Origin: Bactericera cockerelli
Lineage: Eukaryota; Arthropoda; Insecta; Hemiptera; Triozidae
Length of the DNA: 64,000 nt
Direction of reading: 5' to 3'
Assembly: GCA_024516035.1 (NCBI GenBank)
Contig: CM044958.1
Coordinates: forward strand, 20,916,568-20,980,567
The first letter of the stretch is position 1. Every line of letters begins with the position of its first letter. This document shows, one piece after another, positions 34,593-45,329 of this stretch. The notes under the pieces are model-generated. The model did not search any database. It saw nothing but the letters and a program-made list of their open reading frames with translations, and had not been told where the DNA came from. The position numbers and the translations under genes were made by a program.

Positions 34593-36770
34593 ATTGACTA
34601 TTCTCAAACCATCAATAAGTTCACACATCTAGATGCGTATCCTTTGCCGAGGATTGAAGATGTCATTGCTAAAGTCTCAACAAACCAAGTGTTCAGTGTG
34701 ATTGACCTCAAGAGTGCGTATCACCAGATACCTATCATGGACTCGGAAAAACACTTCACAGCATTTGAAGCCTCAGGAAAACTCTATCATTTTCTTAGAG
34801 TTCCTTTTGGCGTTACTAATGGTGTAGCAAGCTTCCAGAGAACAATAGACCGCATCGTTGAAGATGAGAAACTCACAGGCACCTATCCCTATCTTGATGA
34901 TGTCACAATCTGTGGACGAGATCAGAAGGAGCATGATGAGAATCTGAAAAAATTTCTATCAGCCACCGAGAAGTACAATCTTACACTTAATATGGAAAAA
35001 TGCAAGTTTTCCATTACTGCTGTCAGTTTACTTGGTTATAATATATCCAATAACACTATAAAACCTGACCCCGAGCGTCTGAAGCCACTTGTTGAATTAC
35101 CCATTCCAACCGACAAAGCTTCCCTTCAACGTGCTCTAGGCATGTTCTCTTACTACAGTAAGTGGATCTCTAATTTCTCAGAGAAAGTACGGCCACTTTT
35201 ACAGAACAACTTTCCTTTTCAAGATAACGAAGTATCCGCATTTGAAAATCTGAAGCGTGACATACTGAAAGCGTCAACCGCTGCTATTCAAGACAATGTA
35301 CCTTTTTCTGTTGAAACGGACGCGTCTCACTTTGCTATAGCTGCAACGCTAAGTCAACAAGGACGACCTATCGCTTTCTTCTCGAGAACTCTGAACAAGT
35401 CAGAACTTCAACACGCTTCAATTGAAAAGGAAGCATATGCAATTGTTGAGAGTCTAAAGAATTGGCGTCACTACCTCATTGGAAGACCTTTCAAGATAAT
35501 CACTGACCAACGCTGCGTATCTTTTATGTTCAATCAAAAACACAAGAGCAAAATAAAGAACGAGAAAATAATGAGATGGAGACTCGAACTGGCATGCTTC
35601 AACTTCGACATAGTGTATCGTCCTGGTTGTGAGAATGCTCCTGCAGACGCGCTATCCCGCATAAGTGCAGCTATCAACTCTCGACCTGACTTGACTTATT
35701 TGCACAATAATCTATGCCACCCCGGTATAACAAGGATGACTCACTGGATCCGAGCTAAGAACTTACCATTCTCTGTGGAAGAAGTTAGACAAGTGACTAA
35801 TTCCTGTCGAGTTTGTGCGGAACTGAAACCACGCTATCACAAACATGAAGGCCAGCTCATCAAGTCTTCAGCTCCATTTGAACGATTGAGCATTGATTTC
35901 AAAGGACCTCTACCTTCAAAGACAAGGAATCGATACATACTAACTGTTATTGACGAATATTCAAGATTTCCTTTTGCTTTTCCATGCCCTGATGTATCTT
36001 CAAATACTGTTATCACAAATCTGACAAACTTATTCACTCTTTTTGGTACCCCAAGTTATATACATTCTGATAGGGGGACTGCATTCATGTCCTCTGAAAT
36101 AAAAACGTTCCTCACTTCACTAGGTGTTGCTACAAGTCGCACAACACCCTACAACCCTCAAGGCAACGGACAGTGCGAAAGATACAATGGCATCATCTGG
36201 AAGACAATAATGTTGGCTCTAAAATCACGCAACTCGAAGACAGAAGACTGGGAAGAAGTGCTAGGTGATTCACTTCATTGTATACGATCTCTTCTTTGCA
36301 CAGCAACCAACGCAACTCCCCATGAACGTATGTTCAATCATCCGCGTCGTTCATTCAATGGAAGCTCAATGCCCACTTGGCTGACAAAACCAGGACCCGT
36401 TCTAATGAAGAGTTTAAACCGAAGAAGCAAATATGACTCTATGGTCGAGGAGGTTGAACTTTTAGATGCCAACAATGAGTATGCTCATGTTCGACTACCT
36501 GATGGGAGAGAAACTACGGTTTCGACTCGATATCTGGCTCCTGCTGGAAACCAATCAAATGATGATATTCTAAACAATGATATTCCCAATGACGATATTC
36601 CAAACAATGATATTCCGAATGACGATATTCCAAACAATGATATTCCGAATGACAATATTCCAAACAATGATATTCCTTATGACGACCAACAGAATGATGA
36701 CAATCCAAACCCCAGAAGATCAACTCGGAACAAGAGGGCACCCGTTCGTTTCGCAGATCTCAACTTCTGA
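34593..36770 (+). CDS. Pol: reverse transcriptase, RNase H, integrase (5' interrupted)
   Basis: The native frame resumes at 34593; the twelve preceding residues of the open frame are foldback sequence. Counting residues from 34557: RT has VIDLKSAY (D50), VPFGVTNGVASFQ and YLDD (112-115). RNase H has D255 (DASHFA), E292 (KEAYAIV), D317 (ITDQR) and D364 (PADALSR). The integrase finger is H383, H388, C417, C420, and the core is D447, D505, E541 with 35 residues between the last two, the D,D-35-E signature. All catalytic residues are present. The C-terminus has no chromodomain but a ten-residue acidic repeat (about 669-715) and a basic tail (RRSTRNKRAPVRF). It copies element RNA to DNA and inserts it. 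Without its fingers region, encoded before 27866, it cannot act. Confidence 0.93.
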   Translation: MDYSQTINKFTHLDAYPLPRIEDVIAKVSTNQVFSVIDLKSAYHQIPIMDSEKHFTAFEASGKLYHFLRVPFGVTNGVASFQRTIDRIVEDEKLTGTYPYLDDVTICGRDQKEHDENLKKFLSATEKYNLTLNMEKCKFSITAVSLLGYNISNNTIKPDPERLKPLVELPIPTDKASLQRALGMFSYYSKWISNFSEKVRPLLQNNFPFQDNEVSAFENLKRDILKASTAAIQDNVPFSVETDASHFAIAATLSQQGRPIAFFSRTLNKSELQHASIEKEAYAIVESLKNWRHYLIGRPFKIITDQRCVSFMFNQKHKSKIKNEKIMRWRLELACFNFDIVYRPGCENAPADALSRISAAINSRPDLTYLHNNLCHPGITRMTHWIRAKNLPFSVEEVRQVTNSCRVCAELKPRYHKHEGQLIKSSAPFERLSIDFKGPLPSKTRNRYILTVIDEYSRFPFAFPCPDVSSNTVITNLTNLFTLFGTPSYIHSDRGTAFMSSEIKTFLTSLGVATSRTTPYNPQGNGQCERYNGIIWKTIMLALKSRNSKTEDWEEVLGDSLHCIRSLLCTATNATPHERMFNHPRRSFNGSSMPTWLTKPGPVLMKSLNRRSKYDSMVEEVELLDANNEYAHVRLPDGRETTVSTRYLAPAGNQSNDDILNNDIPNDDIPNNDIPNDDIPNNDIPNDNIPNNDIPYDDQQNDDNPNPRRSTRNKRAPVRFADLNF
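36565..36680 (+). repeat. 30-bp coding tandem repeat in the pol 3' end
   Basis: CCAAACAATGATATTCC plus GAATGACGATATT repeats about four times and gives the peptide unit NNDIPNDDIP. It stays in frame and lies between the integrase core and the C-terminal basic tail. Confidence 0.9.
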
Positions 36771-36783
36771 AAGCTGGGGTGAA

Positions 36784-36964
36784 TGTGATAATATTGGAGA
36801 ATTTGAACCAGTGTTATTTCGGCCTGTCTTCCTCTGAGCAGACTGGTCCAACGATCCCATTCTCCAACTGACACTCTTCAGCTACACATCATTCTTGTAC
36901 TTTAAAACTTTTCCCAAGTCCTAATAAAATAATGTACAAACGTTCACATCTATTTTTCATTTCA
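36784..36964 (+). repeat. 3' LTR (181 bp)
   Basis: Identical in sequence to 26263-26443 as read here, with AATAAA at about 36923 and TG...CA ends. Preceded by a purine-rich stretch and followed by the duplicated GGATG at 36965-36969. Confidence 0.95.
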
Positions 36965-37078
36965 GGATGAAACCTAGGACAGCTATCAGGAGAACCAGTG
37001 ATAATTTACACGCGAATATGATGGATATTAGCAACCTAGCAACTATAACTACTACTACATGTACTGCACTGGTAGTCA

Positions 37079-37279
37079 AGTGGTTAACGCGCTAGTCTGT
37101 TAATCCAGGTATGTAGGGATCCATTGGTTCAAATCCCATCCAGAGCATGAATTTTTCTTCATTAATTTGAGTTTGTGACCACATAATAATAACACTCTGA
37201 GGGTTAGTTGGTAGAAAATGCTTTGAGCATTAACCTCACCTGGTAGTTAGCTTCCACTAAAGATTGTTATTATTATTAT
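37079..37279 (+). mobile_element. tRNA-derived SINE, family T1, copy 1
   Basis: Starts CTGGTAGTCAAGTGGTTAACG, with the A-box region at 37080-37093 and B box GGTTCAAATCCC at 37136-37147. It ends in a (TTA)n tail. The 7-bp duplication TACTGCA flanks it (37072-37078, 37280-37286). A second copy is at 63731-63937, minus strand. Confidence 0.88.
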
Positions 37280-37289
37280 TACTGCAGTA

Positions 37290-39498
37290 GGTAAGTTACC
37301 TGGGACTAAACTGTATACCTATACTAGACACTACAGCACCTACCTACTTGTGCAGTAGTTACTAGTTAGCGAGGATATAAGTTTTCATTAATTTCTTTCA
37401 TAGAAAGAGATATAAACGATTCGCTCTAATTGAGAACGCAGGAGAATCAGCGGAGCAGAATAGAGCATTGGAATTCAACAAGTTCGAGACCCCACATGGA
37501 CGAAAATATTGCAGAGTTACACAAATATAAATTACAAATCTATTGTGTGTTCATAAAGTCCAGTAACAGCTAATTAATTTATAATAATAACTAGGTAGTA
37601 GTTCTGTGAACTGTAAATCTCATCCAGATTGTATTTTCGAATTATAAATGTCATATCAAGCATGTGGACATCGAAACTTTCATTCAATGCCCCACTCGAT
37701 GTTATTAAATTAAAAAATTACAACTGGCCTACTTTTGGGGCCCTTTTTGACACAGTGAGGCCCCCTTATGGGCCAGTCAAGGAATAAGTTGTAGAGTCCG
37801 TGAGAGGCGACGCAGCCAATTCCTTCGGATATTAGTTCTGTTGAGGAGGAAAGTCCTGAAGTCTAGAATGAGAGAAAAATGGAGTTAGGTTGGGTAAAAG
37901 TGTTTCAGAGCAGGTGAAAAGAGGTCCCATTTTTAGATTTTTGCTTAACCCAGATGGGGCTGACGTCCTTCCAGAAGGACGTCCTTCTGGAAGGACGTCA
38001 GCCCCATCTGGTGAAAATGTACTAAATTGTGGATTTTTCTAATTAATTCAGCTTGTTGAGGTTAGTTGGCGACACCTTAAGCTCTTTGTTTTGAGTCCGA
38101 GTGATAAGTTGACAGCACTTATTTTGATTCAGGACTCAATTTATATCACTCCAAAAAAATAAAACAAAAAATTTCACCGCGTTATCTGGGTTAAATATTA
38201 AGAACGCTACATTTTTGTGAAAGCTTTGTAGTAGTACAATTTAAGCAAATAAAATTTGGGACAATTTTGATTCTATGCCACTTTGAAAAAAACCTAGCTG
38301 TTTTTGAGATATACGCTCCAAAAACAGCAACTATTTTTAAAAATATGCCACTTTTTAATTCTGCACTAGGGTACGCCAATAATATTTTTTTAAACTTAAT
38401 TTTATTGTTTATGCCATTTAGCTACACATTAAGATTCCCATAAATTTTTCGATATCCACAAGTTAATGCCATAAGATGTAGTCATACATTATCTAATCAT
38501 CAAAAATCTTGCTAATGGATTCTGAAATCATGAAACCTAATGATAGTTTGATTTTGATCCAAAAACGTGCAGTGTTTCGCCACACGAGTCTATTTTGGTC
38601 TGAAATCAGAATCGTTAGTTGTCTGTCAGCAGTCGACACTCTCAACTCTCTTGTCAGATTCGAAAACTTAGATCTCTTCTTCTTCATCCATCTCTCTCTC
38701 TCTCTCTCTCTTCATTTTGATTAATTTCATTTCATTAATCCTTTCCACATAATGTGGTTATTCTTGTGCGTATAAATCAGGTGCTCTAGAATCATGTTTT
38801 TTACAAAGCAGGCATTTTTCACCCAAGTAATACAAATTTAATCTAAATATTTTAAGTAGATTCTTCTCTTTATTTGTATAATACATGCAAATGATACCAT
38901 TACTTACCAGAAAGACTTGCTATGTTTATGGTATATCTACCTTATATCAATATAATAAAAGCTGAACGTTCCAAGATTACCTATTTCATAAAGAACATCA
39001 AACTAACAATCTTACCGTCACACACAGTCACACGAAGATTCTAGGTACGTTTATTTTTATTATTATTAATTTAATTGAAAAAGTTTGAAAGGGAGTTAAC
39101 TATTATTTTATCTTGTTTGAAATATGTATTAATGTCTCCTCTATTGCCGCCATGATATGATGGGATGAGTCATGAGCTACAATTCCAGAAGGTCCTGTCT
39201 CCCACTTAGGGTCCTTAGGGCACCACTGGTACAAACATCCAAACCCTTGGATCACATAAATCATCTCGTAGCTCGCCAAATGAAATCAGTCGGATTTGCC
39301 GCCGGCACATCTGTGAGTAGATGTAAGTACTTGTCGTTTGGATACAGTTAATGTTATTTGATGTGTCAGACTTGGTTATTCACGAATCACCAAAAATGAA
39401 ATATTGCTAATTTAAAAATTTTGGTGCAATTCTCGCAATACACAAAATCAAGTGTGATTATTGTTTTTAAGCTAGTTATAATTTTATGCTGATTTCAA

Positions 39499-39530
<32 letters not shown>

Positions 39531-42181
39531 TGGGGATACTTTAAACAAAAGTAATTAACTTAATTTAAAAAAAAAGAAATTACAACCTTGGCAAAATAAT
39601 CATCAGTAAATTCCATGTAAATCACCTATACATTAGGTTCATCTCAAAATACGTTCTCGAGGTTCGTGTTATTTTTATCTTTCTGAATTTTACATTTTCG
39701 TATAGTTTGATTTTTTTTAGCAAGATGAATGAGACTACCTACTAAAAAATATATTTATAAATTCTACATTTCTAAAACATTCAAATAATGTCTATTAGTA
39801 GTATTAGTAATAAGCAGAAGAATAATTTCAAATATGTGGAACCACATTGGCTCTACTGACACACTAATGGATAGGGAAATGGAATTTGAAGAAGATGCTA
39901 CGATTCCAAGAACTTTATTTTTTTTCTCACATAATATTCAATATGTTCTGGTCAGGCAATATAGCATGTGAATCATCTTCCCATGCCTACCGCACATCAG
40001 TTATCCTATCAGGCTATAAAATTGTTGATTTTCTTATATCTAATGAAAGCCAGTGAGAGTACTACGAGTATTCAGGACAAACTAAAATGACAAATCTCAC
40101 TATCTATATTAATAATATTGTGAAAAATAGCGGAGAGAAGTAGGGGGAGAGCGAAATTATTGTTCATATTTATCGACCAACGGTTTATAAATATGCACTT
40201 GACTAAAGTCAATCTAGCCAATGTTACCTATTAACTTTTTTAAAGCAATAGGCAAAATTATACTTTTTGAATTTATCATAATAATGACAACACTATTGCT
40301 TACATCAGCATACCACTCTTTGCTATGTCGGGAACTTGAACTTCTGACCTACACACTGCAAAGCCGCTGCTTTTACCTTCAAAACCCTGGTGTCGGTACT
40401 TCTTGTGTATGTACGAAAGCTTATCCAAGTTTAAACTTCTGTTGGAACATGGTTCACATTCTGTAATATTCAACAGTACCTACATATTTATCGAATTTCA
40501 AATACATACTGAATCAAAATTGGGAAGTAACTTAAAAACCAATTTAAGAATGGGTAATGTTTTAGTACCTTCCTATGACCTAAACATAGCAGTCGAAAGG
40601 AACATTAAACTTATAAGAATAGATCAAATAATTTAGGAACCACTCAAAGAAAGAGTTTCACTTTCTTTGGGATATTTTTGGTTTAAATATGATAACATAT
40701 CATCAAAATTATTTTCATTTTTGATGATATAAATTTGTATACCTAGGTACGTATAAATATTATACATAAACAATATAACTGAAGAGCTGCGATGGGACCG
40801 GGACCTCTGTGTACTTACATCGAACTTGCTAAGTCCTAGCCTGTCATTACAATTTACGGGGTCACCCATGCATGTCACCATGACTTGAAAATGACTGTTT
40901 TCTGAATCCTGTCACTTTCTTTGTCACCGCATACATTGTCTGACCAAAGTTTCCTAGGAGTAATTATTCCAGGACAAAGCGGTAATTGTAGGCGTCTAAT
41001 ATCATTGGATAGAATATTCCACAAGACATTATTGTGCTTGACTTTTAATTTGTTTAGATATTTTTCTCTGTGTATATATGAGGTGTATTTGATCACTAAT
41101 GATCTTGAATAATGAGCAACAGCGAATCTACGATTTTAAGAAAAAAGAAACTAGAATTTTATGAGGATTTTTTATTACAATAAGGTCCTTGTAGCCCGTT
41201 GATATACAGGTTGGCCATGAATTTGTGATCACTAGATTTTTCTCAGAACAAGCTGGAAATTAAAAAAAAAATATGTAATTATTTGATTTTTGAGAGTAAT
41301 ATTTTCCAACTATTAAAAATATACCTAAGTAGGATCTTTCACACAACCTTAGAGACAAGACCATCTGCCAGAATCAACTGTCAGTCTCCAGCGATCACAA
41401 CGCATGAAGTTGATTGTTTGGTTTCAATAAAAATGCCGACAACACTTGAACGGAAAAAGAGTAATTAAGGAGTAAACAAAGCATGATATTCCCGAAAAAT
41501 GAAATGAGAGTGTCATCAAAACTGTTTAATATACCTATATAATATATATCAATTATCTGATCCCAACATCCAAGTTGTAAGGATCCAAGGGAAATGCAAT
41601 ATAAAGTTGTAAATCTTCTTTTTGCTTTGTGAGGTATTTTGATTTGAATTGAGGCCAGCAAGATTCAGTTTCAATTGTGGATTGGTAAGTTGACACCTTG
41701 ATGGGTTCTGCAGCTGAACTAGAAGATATTTCTTGTCTTAGATTAAGCTCGAGCAATCTTGGTTAAATACTATAGTAAAATTATGTCTACCAGCTATCTA
41801 CAGTTAGCGATTTCTATGTTTTTCTTCTCATTTCAATTTGTCTTTTTCGAAACCTACTTGAGATCAGGATTTCTCATGGTTGAGGTTGTATGGTTCTGGC
41901 ACTCTATTTCTACATTTTACAGCTGGATGTTTTTCTTCCTGACGAAAACCCTGTTAAGGCCGCCAAGGATTTGTATTCTTTTCTTTTGGCTGGTACCCTA
42001 TCTGTTTAACCTTCCCCAGCGACACTTTTAATCCATTTCTAGATTCACTCTCAATAATTATTACTCTTTTAGATGAAGAAAACTCTTTTAGCGTCATTTA
42101 ATTATTACTACCGCGTTCCCAATTGCTTTTTTTCATAACCCTCTAACTGTTTTTTTCCCCTCTCTCTTATTTTCTAAACAC
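37290..42181. other. Largely unique AT-rich sequence
   Basis: No gene supported. Contains the 62-bp palindrome at 37950-38011, a (TC)n run near 38689-38710 and 27 A at 39504-39530. An open frame at 41759-42031 codes only for a hydrophobic low-complexity peptide and has no recognisable domain. Confidence 0.4.
37950..38011. repeat. 62-bp perfect palindrome without spacer
   Basis: The arms CCAGATGGGGCTGACGTCC... and their exact complement meet at 37980/37981 with no loop. Each arm also contains a smaller palindrome around ACGTCCTTC/GAAGGACGT. Flanks are unrelated. Confidence 0.92.
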
Positions 42182-42184
42182 TTA

Positions 42185-42313
42185 GGGCGAAATTAATAGA
42201 CGTTTTTATAATACCTCTGTGGCGCTAAGTCACATATTGCGTACTGTGTAACATAGGGAAAACCGACACTTACCAACGACTTAAGTTATTGATGTTGTCT
42301 ATTAATTCCGCCC
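42185..42313 (+). mobile_element. PIF/Harbinger-type MITE, copy 1
   Basis: A 129-bp element with TIRs GGGCGAAATTAATAGAC and GTCTATTAATTCCGCCC, flanked by TTA on both sides (42182-42184, 42314-42316). GGGC-type ends and a TTA duplication fit PIF/Harbinger. Non-coding. Confidence 0.82.
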
Positions 42314-42316
42314 TTA

Positions 42317-43925
42317 GTGTTTTAACCAGTATCTCTATGATTTCATTGCTCATTTTTTTTTTTGGTTTTTGTATGTGTTTTTGTGGATCGAAACATCTCG
42401 CATTCAAATCCAACATCAAGGCTAGTTATTGGTTTTATAGTTAACTTGGTAGTTACAATCTAATGCTGGTTAATTTGGTCCATTTCCAGGTATCACGATT
42501 GTGTATTCTCTAATCAAAATACTAATCACTTGTCAAACTTTCTAGTAATAATATAGTACCAACCTAGGTGACAATCAAATTTGTGACCTTAAAAAACGAG
42601 ACACTTTTGTTTCTTGCAATGGGAGGAACATTGAGAAACGCTGATTATCAATAATATCGCATTTTATGAAACTTGATCTTTTCACTCCTGAAATAAGCTC
42701 GCTCAGACACTCGGAGAAAAAAACTTCATACTTCTTATGATGGGTATTTTATTTCTAAAATAAGAGTGTTAAAGTATTGAATGCCAACTGCATTATTTAG
42801 TGTCCGCTAACACCTGAATTCCAATAAGACTTCTGGCTAGGAGTACCGTACCATAATCTATTGCTCAAGTAAAGTCGTCCTACCAAAGGTCTACATTTCC
42901 GGAATCATGACATCCAGACCAAACCGGTAGGTAACCCGTTTTCAGAATACATTTTCTTTTCATCAGTTGATATTTATTTTTTCTTTGGCTTTTTAGGAAT
43001 AGTTTGCTTTGGATTTTTAAATCTGTAATAACTATTTACTATAGATGTACAGGATGTTTTAAAAATATTAGACAGTCCAAATATTTTACCAATTACTTTA
43101 GCAGAGGCGCCTGCCTTCAAGGACATAAACTTTGAAATCTTAAATATAACTTACCTACTCATTTTGCGCTAAAGTTGAAAAAATAATTCAAGATTAGATA
43201 GCACACTGCATTTGTAAATATTTCAGATTTTGATTCAGTAGGTATAACTCTAAATCTCTTCTGATAGCTCGAGGAGAAATGTTCTGTGGGTGCATCATAC
43301 TTGCATAGTTTCCATTGTGTGGTCTGATCATGGTCTGGTGCATCATATGCACTTGGTCAGTAATCCATGACCATCATACATTGTGTTATGCCGCTGCATG
43401 CTAGCCCATTTTGCCTCGGGAATACTTCTTTAAAGTGAGAATTGGTCACTTTCTCACGCCAAAAAGAGGAGCAATAAATGGAAGATCTCAAACAGATCTG
43501 ACAGACCTACCTATGTTTTTCATTTTCTCAAGAATTATTCATTCCTCGTATGTACGAGTATATGTATATTAAAATGCTGGTTGAATGACAATCATAATAG
43601 CTTTTAATACGAGAAGAGGAAAGTGTAGTAGGTAACGTATTTTATTTTGTACTATTACTATGCTTTCACGGTATTTGGTTCTCTGAACTTTTGATGCCCG
43701 AAATACCTGCTCTGAGATGTAATAACCTCTTTCTCTTCCTTCCTATAAACCAGCTCTTCTTGAGTGTTCAATTAACTAACCAAAAACAACCAAATGGAAA
43801 ATTCTAAACATGTCATTCGAATTCGAATCAATATTGCTCAATACGGCTTTAAATCAAATCCTAATGTACGAGTACATCAAACAAACCGCTAATTTGAACA
43901 TCGGTTCTAGTTTATACGTACATAA
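42317..43925. other. Unique AT-rich sequence
   Basis: No supported gene or repeat. A lone TACAGGATGTTTT near 43047 may be a decayed terminal arm. Confidence 0.35.
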
Positions 43926-44185
43926 TCTCTATATATAAAACAGAAAAAAGGACTACCTACCTACCTACCTACCTACCTACCTACCTATGTTTGTTTGTCC
44001 GGAGTTGTTTAGCCAAAACGGTAAGAGATAGCGAAAAATGACTCAGAAATGACCCCCCTAAAACCATTATCGCTTTGTCCAGAAAAATTATAAAAAGTTC
44101 AAAAAGGCATTGCTGTCCAGCAGTACGGCCATGCCTTAATAAATTTGAAATTTAGTCCCGTTGCAAAGCACGGGCAAACGGCTAG
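43926..44185 (+). mobile_element. Non-autonomous Helitron HelB, complete copy
   Basis: Starts TCTCTATATATAAAACAG after a host A, carries seven to eight ACCT units near 43957-43986, and ends with the CCCGT/ACGGG hairpin and CTAG before a host T. 260 bp, non-coding. This copy defines the family ends. Confidence 0.88.
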
Positions 44186-45129
44186 TTATGTATAGATTGA
44201 GGGTCACAGACAAAAAATCTTGTACTGACCAGTAAGACGATTTCTCACACTGGAGAAAAATAACGAAGAATTTTTCAGTAAATTGAACTCTAGGTTGTTC
44301 CTGAAATTTGAACGGTACCAATGAAAATTATTAAACCTTGTCGAAAATAATAACGGTCAAATTAGGAATAAAATTGCAAACAGCTCCTCTATTTCTTCAA
44401 TGTTCATCAATCTGTAAACTAACTAAAATACCAAAAAAATTACTTCATTTGTTATGTAGAAAGAATTTTGAGTTTATTTTTTATGAAGTAGTCACAAATT
44501 AGAGATGAAAAAATCTAGTTAGGTTTTTTATATTATTCCGTGGGAACATTAATATGTTGACACCTGCAGAATAAAGACCCGCAGCATCGTGTAAATACCA
44601 CGCAAATTCTTCACATTGCACGATTTTTGGCCAACATACGTATTCCAATAAGACAAAAATATTTGATGTTTAAGAACTTGGGATTTTTTTAAAAGAAGAT
44701 GGACTACCGAAAAATGCGTGGTCGATGAGAAATAGATGAGCTATCCTGAAATATCTGTGTTAATGTCACGTTAAGTTTTCAGTACAATGATAATCTTATA
44801 CTGAACTCCTTTAGTTTTTAATTTGGGATGTGGAAACCCAGTAGAGGGCTGTCCAGTTGGTATTGTTGCCATTCTGTTGAGAGTATCCCTTTCAAATTTT
44901 GGTTATCTGAAATTTCTTTCTCTAGCCCACTAAATTATTGTATGTATCTATGATTTATTTTTTGGTGAAGCACAAGGTCTCGTCACATTTTTTGTGGGTA
45001 ACGCAGATTACTAAGAGCCTCCTTTACATTTCGAATTTACTACATTATTTTCTTTATACTCTAATGCGACTAATGGTCGTTAATCTTCAAAGTAACTAGA
45101 TACTCATTTTTCCTCACTATGCGCGATGT
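44186..45129. other. Unique AT-rich sequence
   Basis: Nothing that I can support as a gene or repeat. Confidence 0.35.
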
Positions 45130-45329
45130 AGGGTTCACCACTTGCCGATACAGAATTTTTTGTAGAGTCTAGAAGTGTGCAGTTTTGTAGAGAGCAGGAA
45201 AAATAGTATTCTACCATATAAAACAAATTTGAAGAAAATCGGCTAAGCGGTTTTGGAGATACACGTGATTTAGTATAAAATCTCAAAATTGGCACGTGTA
45301 TATACAATGTGAAACAATCACGAGGAAGT
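45130..45329 (-). repeat. Dispersed repeat R1, copy 3 (partial)
   Basis: Minus-strand match to the 5' part of R1: AATCACGAGGAAGT at its right end, ATTCTACCATATAAAAC and CAAATTTGAAGAAAATCGG within. The 3' hairpin part is missing. Confidence 0.6.

Larger units (their letters stand above)
26263..36964 (+). mobile_element. Ty3/gypsy LTR retrotransposon, split by a 6.7-kb insertion
   Basis: A complete insertion: identical 181-bp LTRs, 5-bp target duplication GGATG (26258-26262, 36965-36969) and gag, protease, reverse transcriptase, RNase H, integrase in Ty3/gypsy order. No envelope-like frame lies between the integrase and the 3' LTR. The purine-rich AAGCTGGGGTGAA just before the 3' LTR is a plausible polypurine tract. 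Without the 6727 bp at 27866-34592 the element would be about 3975 bp. The coding frames carry no stop on either side of the insert, so insertion was recent, but the copy is broken now. Confidence 0.92.

Noticed and set aside
36771..36783. Envelope gene making the element an endogenous retrovirus
   Set aside because: Only 13 bases separate the pol stop from the 3' LTR; no third frame exists.
41759..42031. 90-residue hydrophobic frame, possible membrane protein
   Set aside because: Low-complexity F/S/L-rich translation of T-rich DNA; no conserved feature.
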